Origin: Bugula neritina
Lineage: Eukaryota; Bryozoa; Gymnolaemata; Cheilostomatida; Bugulidae
NCBI GenBank assembly: GCA_964035545.1
Contig: OZ037766.1
Span: forward strand, 21,593,767 to 21,657,766
DNA length: 64,000 bases
Reading direction: 5' to 3'
Positions 48,201 to 57,364 of this stretch are shown here, in pieces. Position 1 is the stretch's first letter. Each line of letters opens with the position of its first letter. The notes beneath the pieces were generated by a model that worked only from the letters and a program-made list of their open reading frames with translations, did not search any database and had not been told where the DNA came from. The translations under genes were made by a program, and so were the position numbers.

Positions 48201-49763
48201 CGGTGGCATTGGCCACAAATGGAGCGTGACGTCCGACTCAGAGTCAAACAGTGTGAGATCTGCCAGGCCAGTAAGCATAGCCGCCCCCCTGGTGAAGCAG
48301 GACGGCGGAGGCTATATGCTGGTAGGCCCTGGCAAGTAGTCGCTGTAGACCTGGTCGGACCCATGCCCCTGACCCCCAGAGGCAATAATTGGATCCTAGT
48401 ACTAACCGACCACTTTACTAGGTGGGCGGATGCTCTGGCTATCCCAGATGCGTCAGCCCCAACAGTGGCCAGGGCACTAGACCAACATGTATTCTGTTAT
48501 TTTGGGCTCCCCGAACAGATACACTCTGACCAAGGCGCTCAATTCCAGTCTCAACTGATGAGCGACCTTTGCCACCTCTGGGGAGTAAATCAGAGCAGGA
48601 CCACCCCCTACCACCCTCAAGGTAACGGGGTGGTGGAGCGCAACAACCGGATGCTAGGTGATGCACTCCGGAGTCTCCTCCTTGGACGAGGTCAAGAGGA
48701 ATGGGATACGGTGTTGCCGCAAGTCATGCGTGCATATCGTAGCACCCCACACACCAGTACTGGTGAGACCCCAAACCTCTTGATGCTCGGGAGAGAGACT
48801 CGTGTCCCTGACCATCTCACCTATCACGTTCCAGAGCAAGGCAACTCGGTTCATGAGTATGCCAGTGAACTAGTGGAACGGATGAAGGCCGCACACGATA
48901 TACTGCGCGAACAGCAGTGGAAGGTGCGGCACGAAGATTCCGATGAACCACCCCTCTACCAAACGGGAGATAAGGTGTGGATGGTCAATTACCGTAAGCG
49001 TCGCGGACAGGCTGATAAACTGAAGCCTAAGTTCGTAGGACCCTACGTGATCGTCGAGGCTATGCCCAATCATACGTACAAGATTGAGCGCTCAGGACAG
49101 GTGTCTATCCAGAATGAGTCTTGCTTGAAACCGTATTGGGCTAGCCCCGACGGAGTGGGAGAAGCCCCCCCGTTGTTAGAGCCCAGGAGGCAAACAACAA
49201 CGCGCGGGCGACGGCGGCATGGACCTGAATACGAAGTGGTCATACCGCGGGAAGAAAACTTGGTGAGAGAGGAGCGGCAGCTTTTGTCAACAGAAGCGTG
49301 TCCGCCACCGCCAAGTCTAATTCCATCACTTCCGGAAACCGAGCCGGTTCCGGAAGTGCAAACCCCCACGGAGGGAGGGGCTCCATCCGGAGAACAAGAA
49401 GAGGTGACCGCTAACGGTGAAGTAGAGACGCCATTAGAGGCCCCTACTAACGAACCGGCAAGCGTGTCACCCCCCCTAGAAAGGGGACAGCGTACGAGGC
49501 AACCCCCCGCATACTTGAAGGACTTCATATGCGACTGCGTTAAAAGCGGCGTGTATGAAAGTCTAGGGGAAAACCGTACGAGAAAAGTATCGAGCAAATG
49601 TGGGAGTTGTCAACACCACGGAAATATCAACTTTTGTATCGGCGGAAATAGAAACAAAATTCATCCGCCGGGTGCACAAAGTCCTAATCACGCACCCCAA
49701 CCACGTTGCTCGATCTTTTCATACGCTGATGCAGTCAGGAGTAGACGTGTTTATAAGCAGTAG
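45198..49763 (+). CDS. pol: Pol polyprotein: protease, reverse transcriptase, RNase H, integrase
   Basis: Open in the -1 frame relative to gag; the frame extends back to 45132 without a plausible ATG, so translation through the frameshift is expected. About 1520 residues. An aspartic protease has IDSG with the Asp codon at 45615. The reverse transcriptase has VDYRKLN and YLDD (DD codons 46911-46916). RNase H has DTDASD, RKELLAV and RTDHASL. Integrase has an HHCC zinc-binding domain (about 48150-48270), a DD35E triad at 48348, 48528 and 48636, and a GPY/F module near KPKFVGPYVIVE. A Pro/Glu-rich tail of about 150 residues follows; I see no chromodomain. No stop or frameshift breaks the frame. 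Confidence 0.96.
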   Translation, partial: LPRPADVPTSCGPTMKPPGKKKRRSPRRVPRTGNQQWQQPRRTSKGLRPAAAFSMPLHNRFTGLQVQESGWEPTKVAGNLASAPPRPTYHRPKRPPSRPKAREVLPARVRPEERVQVQPHGNSYFLPGKLEGKAVTFLIDSGCTTNLLSRQLFDTLSARVRGEMESYEGEYGTLADGSCLPFYGIIELTGRVRDQTIQETFIVSQLKEDAILEMPFLKRHGCHIDFSRSAMMMSGRELACVDKFGRPLVGGVHVVRNRIIPGRSRATIHCRVNNSRISGLGVVEGAHEKIQLASSLNQLTEQGEILVQCVNPFTESIKLPAGSMLGRFHFVQEEDVGPSLGDATEALPQCPTQGRGAVPTHLRELYDTACSGCASNRERQVMAKLLRDYGDVFSSGEHDVGLTGIVRHEIPLTAGTVPVRQPTRRLGPEKEKEVSRQVRDLLDRGLIEPAHSAWSSPVVLVRKKDGSWRFCVDYRKLNSVTIQDAYPLPRIDESLDALAGSKYFSTLDLLSGYWQIPLSPDAQEKAAFITRDGLWKWKVLPFGLTSAPATFQRLMEQVLSGLHWKTLLIYLDDVIVISPDFETHVSRLQEVFERLRGAGLKLKPSKCALLQTEVKYLGHVVGRNGVATDPEKVRAIEDWVTPQDLTGLRAFLGLVGYYRQYIPDFAGIAQPLNRLTAKGVTWQWTPVEQEAFDRLKGCLLTAPILAYPDPTLEYILDTDASDQNVGAVLSQVQEGREVVVAYYSKSLSPTERNYCTTRKELLAVIKSVKHFRPYLYGRKFRLRTDHASLIWLCKRAEPSSQVARWLEILAEFSYRIEHRPGKRHSNADGLSRRPDGGCKQCLHIERRDGGPPRCELETLAHHGAPFDWDQGQLRQGVDESPEGVQNLRANPVLAGNVQELKKLQEELPGVVADIYRAKREGRRPGEERIRQGCAEFRLYCQRWDSLRIGQDGLLTISLAASGRHPERKRVVCPTAIRRELIWDTHKQAHAGVKRVMSKLRLRWHWPQMERDVRLRVKQCEICQASKHSRPPGEAGRRRLYAGRPWQVVAVDLVGPMPLTPRGNNWILVLTDHFTRWADALAIPDASAPTVARALDQHVFCYFGLPEQIHSDQGAQFQSQLMSDLCHLWGVNQSRTTPYHPQGNGVVERNNRMLGDALRSLLLGRGQEEWDTVLPQVMRAYRSTPHTSTGETPNLLMLGRETRVPDHLTYHVPEQGNSVHEYASELVERMKAAHDILREQQWKVRHEDSDEPPLYQTGDKVWMVNYRKRRGQADKLKPKFVGPYVIVEAMPNHTYKIERSGQVSIQNESCLKPYWASPDGVGEAPPLLEPRRQTTTRGRRRHGPEYEVVIPREENLVREERQLLSTEACPPPPSLIPSLPETEPVPEVQTPTEGGAPSGEQEEVTANGEVETPLEAPTNEPASVSPPLERGQRTRQPPAYLKDFICDCVKSGVYESLGENRTRKVSSKCGSCQHHGNINFCIGGNRNKIHPPGAQSPNHAPQPRCSIFSYADAVRSRRVYKQ

Positions 49764-49787
49764 TCCAAACCATTTCACACATTAAGT

Positions 49788-50077
49788 ATGTCTTACGACA
49801 ACAGATCGTGGGGTGAGTTAACTATATCTTAATACGAAACTAGATTGCATCACTCAGCTCCGACTCACTGAGTCAATTGAGCTGGAGATAGGTTAGTGAA
49901 ATACCGTAGTAAGAACTCAGTTTGACTTAGAGATTTTTATAATCTCATTGCAATGCGTGTTCTATCTGACTATTCACTACCACAAATCTCTACGAGGTAA
50001 CTGAATTAGGAGTTGCCAAGCTATTCAAGCTGACAACACGGCAGTGTACTGTATTAACACTGTTGAAACTTTTTCAG
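49788..50077 (+). other. candidate mini-exon and 265-nt intron before ORF3
   Basis: An ATG at 49788 opens 25 nt that end at the donor-like TGGG/GTGAGT (intron from 49813). The acceptor TTTTTCAG ends at 50077. Removing 49813-50077 joins the ATG in frame to ORF3. The stretch otherwise has stops in all frames and no other feature. Confidence 0.5.
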
Positions 50078-50859
50078 ATTACACTCGACCCGCTACAACC
50101 AGGGTACGGGATAGAACACTTCCCGCTCCACATCCGGAGGAGTATGCTAGTGGTGACCGGCCTGAGCCACTACGCCGCCGTTGGCGGTGGGTGGCTCCAC
50201 AAACAGAAGAAGAAATAGAAACGGCCTGGGGGTCCAGAGGACAGACGAGATGCCAGATTTGTGGTGAAGAATGCGCCTCTCACCGCTCCCTGAAACTACA
50301 CGTCAATGCTCATCTCCTACTAACATTCTGCCCCTGCGGGTACAATGATGTGTATCCCTACCCCGTCACCAGACATCGAGCGACGGGCTGTTTCCCTGGA
50401 GAAAACTACGTGGTCGACGCTAAGCTATACCCGGAGTTCCTCACACTTATACGACCCCTGGTGAAGAAGGCCATGCTGTTAGCCGTTCTGTCCTCGGGGT
50501 TCCAACGTGTATTAGACAACGCCCGCCAACAATCCCCGTTGGTGTCTGACCGCCCTCAGATTACATACACCCCCGAGGAGATTACATATCCAGAAGAAGG
50601 AGAGATCTCCCCTGCCCCGACGAAGAGACGAACTAGGTCCCCCAGTCCCCCCTTGCGCCGCAGACGGACACCGTCCCCAGACCCAGTACGCCTGGCCACA
50701 GTAGAAGAACGCCTCCTGCGACTACAAGAAGAATTCACCCAGCTGGCACCAGATCTACTTAACACTACAACAGGACTCTTCCAGCTAAAGGGATCCGTAT
50801 GCCGTATGAAACGGAAACTGCGTACATGCCAAGCCAAGCACCGGCGTGCCCAACAATGA
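50078..50859 (+). CDS. ORF3, zinc-finger accessory protein in the env position
   Basis: About 260 codons open from the acceptor at 50077/50078 to the TGA at 50857-50859, with no ATG in the first half, so a spliced start is likely. Reading order: a basic/acidic N-terminal stretch; a classical C2H2 finger, C-X2-C-X12-H-X3-H, starting at 50251; immediately after it a second finger of the form C-X-C-X12-H-X4-C (CPCG...RHRATGC); a helical middle; a basic Arg/Ser/Pro segment (SPSPPLRRRRTPSPDP) that may act as nuclear signal; and a heptad-like C-terminal helix. There is no signal peptide or transmembrane segment, so it is not an envelope protein. I do not recognise the family. It may bind nucleic acid, for example the element's own RNA or DNA, but that is inference. 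Confidence 0.8.
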
Positions 50860-51139
50860 CTCTGGTTCTGCTGCCGGAATAATCTGCCATTTCATCCTCT
50901 TGGGGAACCCAGGACCTCGTGTAAATGCTTGACTGCTCGACAGGTTATTCCCTGTCTAACCCCACAGCTAGCCGGTATCCCTCGTCTATAGCTGGTCAAT
51001 TGTAGGTAACGGATTGTTACAATGACTCTGCCTATTATTATGTCTCTTCCTGTGTATTATGTATTATTTTTGTCCACTGATGTATGCGGTTACTAATGAA
51101 TGTTTTTTTTTATATATATCAGAAAGAGGGCTTTCTGCT

Positions 51140-51150
51140 GGTGGGGGCGG
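51140..51150 (+). promoter_or_regulatory. polypurine tract
   Basis: GGTGGGGGCGG directly before the 3' LTR, in the expected place for plus-strand priming, though interrupted by T and C. Confidence 0.7.
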
Positions 51151-51455
51151 TGTGGTGGTTCGTGGAACTACCAGCAGCACAACATGTAGGGTCGCGTAAT
51201 TGACCCGGAACAATGGATAGCCAATTAGCGTATTTGATAGTTAGTAGCAATTATAGTTTCCCGCTGCTAAGTCAGTCGAAGCTAGAGTGTCAAATAGATT
51301 AGATGTATAACTTGTCTGAATATAATGTATCGTTTTTATAATGTATAATTGTGTGTAAAATATACTCGTTCACTCGACTTATCCTGGTGCAGTTCGATAG
51401 CAAATAAATAGACTCTCTGGATAGCATATCAACCCTAAATCTGAAAAACATAACA
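51151..51455 (+). repeat. 3' LTR
   Basis: 305 bp, same length as the 5' LTR and identical in my reading. Ends AAACATAACA, followed by the target duplication GTAT. Confidence 0.97.
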
Positions 51456-51459
51456 GTAT

Positions 51460-54400
51460 CACCATCAGCATACAAATACAGATCAGAGGTAATCAGAGAG
51501 TTACAGTATCAGTATGAGTATGTAAAAGTAAAATGTATTAACTTATTGAATAACTTACTGTTCTTAGACTAAGACTTATACTTAACTTAATCATTGTGAT
51601 TATGATTATAATGATAATCTCAATGATGATGATTAGATTTAGAAATACTCAAAAGTCAAAGTCAAATACTGAAATAGAATAAGAATCATACCAATAAATT
51701 TAATTATTCATAATAGCAAATGTGAAATTTTATGCTTTATTGATATGGAGATTTAAAATTATTGATATCAACATGAGTACCAATATTAATATACTTTCAT
51801 TGTCACAAACTTCACAGTTTATACATTTGCCATACCATAGTGATAGTAATACTAATAGTCATTGAATGATTGATCAGTGTTGAAAACTTCGAGTTTTTCA
51901 TAAAGACGAACTTGACTCGTGGTTTAGATCTAGTAAGTTTAAACTTTGAGTATCATTATAAGAATATTAAAATCGAGCACTCATTTTTCGGCTGTAATAT
52001 TTTCAGATCCCAGACTAGTTTCTGTTCAACACCGGAAGTATTCCAGTTTTTGGCTTATCACTACATTTTACAGATGCGTTAAACACTCACAGCGACTGCC
52101 TCACTGTTCATGCTCATACTCATACTCATAGTCAATGTCATAGTGCATAGACCATCGTGATGGTAATAATAATCACACTAATAATAACCCGCTCAACAGA
52201 CATAGTATAAATAGTTGTTCAAGTTGTGGGCTTGTTAACAGTGCTACCTTTAATTCTAAGTTAATTCTAACAGTAACTGTAAGCGTAACACAGTAGCCGT
52301 AGGAGTATCAGTATGAGTATCAGTTTGGGTAAACACTGTTAGACTGTTAGTGTTAAACCTACTGTTAGTAGCGATAATACTAACAGTGACATTAACAGAA
52401 AATGTAAGTGTAGCAGTGACACTAACTTAAACTAAGTCAAATCCTAAAGTTAAACTTAAACTTAAAGTAAAAGTTTATCAGTTATGAGTTAATCATAATG
52501 ATAATGTTTAACTTTATGTTATTGTAATTGTTACGATTTTAATTTAATCAATATAACTATTAGTATTGGTGTGACTATCAGTACCACTATGATTGTGAGT
52601 ATCACTATGACTATCAGTATTACTGTCAAGTCACAAGTATCATGTCAGACACTAACAAAGGTTAAGAATTAGCAGTTATTTAATATTTATATTTAGCAGT
52701 TTTAATTATTTTAATGTTAATTTATTATAGTATCTATACTGTAATCGTGGGATCAGTAAAACTAAATGTAATCAGTAATGAGAATTAATTAGTATTACTT
52801 TGATTTTTAAATTTGATGAGTTATACATATTATTCCATCAATTACTAATTAGTATTGCTATTACTATTAGTATTTTTTAAGTTGAGGTTAAACCGATTCA
52901 ATTGAGTTTGATGATTTAATGATTATTCTCTCTTTTACTTTATTCTGTATTAATCTTATTATTGTAAATAAGAATCATACTACTAAGCTAGTTATAAATA
53001 ACCGTAACTTTAATTCCAATAATATTTTGGGTAGTCACTAGCTCCAGTAATTGTAATAGTAATACTAATACTACTTATAGTTATACTAATAATAATAGCA
53101 ATTGCTAATATACTAATAGTAATAGTAATTGCTAATATAATTTACTTGCACTTTGAGTTTACTTGAGTCGACTTAAGCTATGGTGATGGACTCCTTCGGG
53201 CTTCAGGCTGCTAAATTTTTTTAATCTTCTCTGTTTTGACTATGAAAGTCTAGACTCTAAACTCTAGAGGCTCACTCTTGGTTTAAATGTAAACCTGACA
53301 TGAATAGGTGACAAGTAAAGTGTACGTATTTGTTACTTAATCTGCTGCAAGTTTTTGAAATTTGATAGAAGTCTTAAAACTAAGTTAATTGAAATATTTC
53401 TTAAATAACCTTACTTTAGTTGTAAAACTAAAAACCATGCTTATTCTGTATAATACATGTATAGTAATATACAACTCATTAATTTTCTTTAAACAAGGTT
53501 TAAGTAAAGACTTTGTAACCATTTTTATAGTTAAGGGATTTTTTACTTCAGTTATTTCTTACGTATGTTGATGAATTTCACACCCATAATTATATGCATT
53601 TATCAGGTTTCTTTTTTAACTCATAACCCATAAATATTTTTCTGTTTTCATATTTTTCTACAGATGTTTAATACCAGGCTTTTATGAATCTGGAGTTATA
53701 CTTACTAGTTATTTTGTTAAACCTTCTTTTAGACTTGAAAAAAATAAATTATTTTTTGCCACTTTTCCAAATTGCTGATTGTATTCACGCGCTTTTCTAG
53801 TAAACTGATAGTGTTCTATTTTCAATAAATAATATAATAAATGTAAATATATAAATATAGTAACATCATATTAAAAAAAAATGATGTGTAGATGAAATTG
53901 CATTTACTTTAAGCCTTTGTCTGTGCTTTACCTTAGTTCTGCGCAATTGTACGTTTCTGCATTAATGGATATATAATGTACCTACAACTCATTATTTTGA
54001 TCTAATTTAGTTTAATAGTAATTGAAAAGGTAACAGGCATAGATATAGGGTTATATCAATCATTGAACTTTTTCTTATTAAGCATTTCTTTCATATCGCC
54101 TCTCTTGCTCTTTAACATAAAATAAATTTTTGTTTCATCAAAGTTTTGTTATAGTTGATATTTTTATATTTGAAAAAAAATTGAGACAGGGGAGCACTTT
54201 AAGTAGTTAAGTGAGTTAATAAATAATTTAAGTGCAGGTTTTTTTCTCATTTCGTATTCAACCTGTTTTATTTGCTCATCACGGCACCTGGTTGGAGTAA
54301 TCTTTCATAAACTTAAATTATAAACCTACATAATAGCTGCTATATGGTCTAGAAAAGTAGCTCTTATCTTCTAGTCATGTATACTGATTCCAAATTTATC

Positions 54401-54497
54401 ACAACCTTAGTAAATAAAGCTGGTTCTTATATTTTACTTTTAGATAAAAGCTAATCTAAATTCTTAGCAAGACAGTCATGTAAAGGCCAGCGCAAGT
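51460..54497. other. low-complexity intergenic DNA upstream of the PAG-like gene
   Basis: From 51460 to about 53150 the DNA is built from degenerate trinucleotide/hexanucleotide steps (AGTATN, TAN, ACTAAY), continuous in style with the sequence left of the retrotransposon. From 53150 to 54497 it is plain AT-rich DNA and presumably holds the promoter and 5' untranslated region of the next gene. No gene seen. Confidence 0.6.
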
Positions 54498-57207
54498 ATG
54501 ACTGTGTTCGTAGTAGTGGTGGTGGCATGCACGTCACTGATTGTAGTCCCAGTACTTATCCTACTATGTGGTGAGGGAGATAGTGAAAAAAAGTAAGTGT
54601 AAAACTTGAAGATAGTATTCATGAGACATGGAAAAGATTTTCAATTTTACTTTCAGTTTAATAAAAGCTATTCTCTGAAGAAAACTTTGTTTTAATATGA
54701 AGAAATGTTCGGTGTTGAGATTTTATTTAAGTATTTTGTAATATTTTTGTAGCTGCTCTTATATGTACGTTATATTTGTTTTTTTGCAGATCAAACCCTA
54801 AACTGAAGTCAATAAAAAAGAAATACTCTACCAAACCTGAAGTTTTAGAAAATGGCAATTCTAATGGCTCAATTAATCATGGTTCCGAGGTATGAATAAG
54901 TTTGTAGTTACAAAAAGTGGGTAGACACACTGCTATGGAGTTAGTTACTTTCAGAGTTGTTGCCATCAGATCTTGGTCAAATTAACAATTAAAGTTCCTT
55001 GACTAAGGTTGTAATATTTTTAATTGATATTTTATAAAATTATTTTTTTAAGGATTGTAAATTATTAAGCAATCATCAGTAGTTGTTTTGCATATTGTAT
55101 TTGATTTTATTTTATCACAAGCTTTAGTGATTGATTTGGTCCCACTGTGCTTATTAATTGTTAGTTTTGCTTATTCAACATAATCATATTGTTCAAAGTA
55201 ATAAACTTGAATATCCGTAGTATACTTTAGTGATCAACTGATTAACAGTTTGTTATATAATAACATCAGCTAATGATAACTATAATGATTATTTCAATCA
55301 CCAATATTCATTATTAACCTACGAATATCAGTTTTAATCCTGCATTAACAAATCACTTCTCTTGGTATTGGAGCACTATACTGCATGGTATTAGATAATA
55401 TTTTATTCTAGTTATCTGTGCAAATTGTAGTTAAAGGTAAAATAATTAAATATAGTGAAAATTGCTTTTTCTCGTTCAAAAAATTGTATTGAAGAAATTC
55501 GTAAGAGTGAAGCTTGCACAAGATTCGCAGAAGTATTTGCTGAGATGCTGCCGCTTATTCTATTGCCTATGTATTCACCTAGAACTATAGATGTGCATTG
55601 ATAGAAACTGAATTTCTGACTATTTCATTTTCAGATGGTAGTAATACATCAACTTGTAAGAATATAACTTTGGCAAACATCGATTTTTTTATAGCAATTC
55701 AATGTTCAAAATCATTGAGATATTTTGCATGTTTTTTACTCTGAAAGCAGCCTACAAGTCCTACTGGAGTGCTGATTGATAGTCTGTTATTCATGCTGCT
55801 TGCTAAAGCATAATTCTAAAGTTGTCAATAATTACCACTTCCTTTTCTATACTTCCTAGTTGAGATAGCCCAATCAATGGTTGCAGATAAATAGTATATT
55901 GACTTGCAGCTGTTATAGTTCTAATGCCTGGTCTCTTGTTATTCAATGGCATGGTGTTATTTTTGTTGAGAGTGAGTAGATAATGTGCTCTAATACCCAC
56001 TGCTAAAATTTTTGGTGACTGGCAGTTAACGAAATCGTTCAATTAGCAGGGTGCAAGCAACTTACTAGCTAAAGTCACTCGTCAACTCTTATATGCTACT
56101 TGATTTTTTAATACCGATTAAAGTACCCAGCTCTGTGATCTGTATTCACTGCATGGAAGTAGATCTATGTTCTATAAACACTCGTGACCTACCACCTTTG
56201 ATACAAAGTAGTTTGCTAGGCTACAGGAAGTGAGTTATACAAACATTCCCACAATACTCTGCACTCATTTTCAAAGTCACAGCACTGATCTCCCCTGTTC
56301 AGAATCTAATACTTCTACCCGAAATCAACTGGTAACCCTAGAAAGAAACATTTGTGTAGATAGACAACCCATTAGCTTAAATGAATATTCTACATAAAGT
56401 ATACATGAAGGCTATAGTGTTTTACCATTGCTAATATGTGCTAGCCAGAGTTGTATAGTGTAACTAAGTGACATACCAAGTTCAGTGAGTCATACTCATT
56501 TTGATCAAATGCCATTTTTATCTCGATTGATCAGTGGCAGCAATGATGTTAACTGCTGTAATTTTGAGTTGAATTAAATTGGATCTATACGTGCAGGAAT
56601 TGCTCAGCGCAAAAGAATAATTAATATGGGTGCCAGGTTAGGTGTAATGCAATAAGGAAATACAAAAAGCATACAATAAAAGTTCAAGAATGATAGAATT
56701 AGAATAAGAAAAATGGAAAGTTATACCAATCAAAAGTCTTACTACATTGTATGACTGCAAGACCAGGATTAGCAATGCAAAATGTGGGGCCCAAAATTTC
56801 TTTTTTTAGAAATATATTGTCAACTTGCTATTTATTTTTTGTAAGATAATTCTGATGATGGGTCTGGTTTAGTTTAATATACTGGTAATATAGGTTGCAA
56901 CTATGATAATGTCAGTATTCTATTACTATAGAGTAGAGTATGTTACTGTCAAGTAAGTATTTTATCATACAGTAAGTGTGTTGTTATACAGTGAGTGTGT
57001 TTTTCTAGGCAGCAATTGATTCTGAAAAGGTCACTGTGCTTTCTGACGGCCCAGCTGTGGCAGCTTACGAGGAGATCGCAGGTGGCCCAAGTTCCTCCAA
57101 TGCCTATGATGAACCTGGGGCTATTGCAGCTAACTCTAAACTTATTAATGATACCATCACTACCAAAGGTAGGTAGCTCTAGCATAACTCCAAACTACTA
57201 CTGCTCT

Positions 57208-57250
<43 letters not shown>

Positions 57251-57329
57251 GCTACTACTACTGCTACTACTACTGCTACTACTAATACTACTGCTACTAC
57301 TATGGCTACTACTACTACTACTACTACTG

Positions 57330-57364
<35 letters not shown>

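Larger units (their letters stand above)
43954..51455 (+). mobile_element. complete Ty3/gypsy LTR retrotransposon with a third ORF
   Basis: A 7.5-kb element with 305-bp LTRs that look identical base for base, ends TG...CA, and GTAT target duplications (43950-43953 and 51456-51459). Internal order is primer-binding site, gag, protease-RT-RNase H-integrase, zinc-finger ORF3, polypurine tract. Integrase after RT places it in Ty3/gypsy rather than copia. Base composition is visibly much more GC-rich than the AT-rich host DNA. Intact frames and matching LTRs indicate a recent, possibly still active insertion. Confidence 0.97.

Noticed and set aside
49070-49597. 175-codon minus-strand frame opposite the pol tail
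   Set aside because: A shadow of the GC-rich pol frame; no start context, domain or neighbour supports it.
50044-50077. ORF3 starting at the GTG at 50044
   Set aside because: A GTG start is unlikely in an animal, and this stretch has the pyrimidine-rich tail of a splice acceptor.
55803-56042. 79-codon minus-strand frame in PAG-like intron 2
   Set aside because: No similarity I recognise, AT-driven composition, and no splice or start context.
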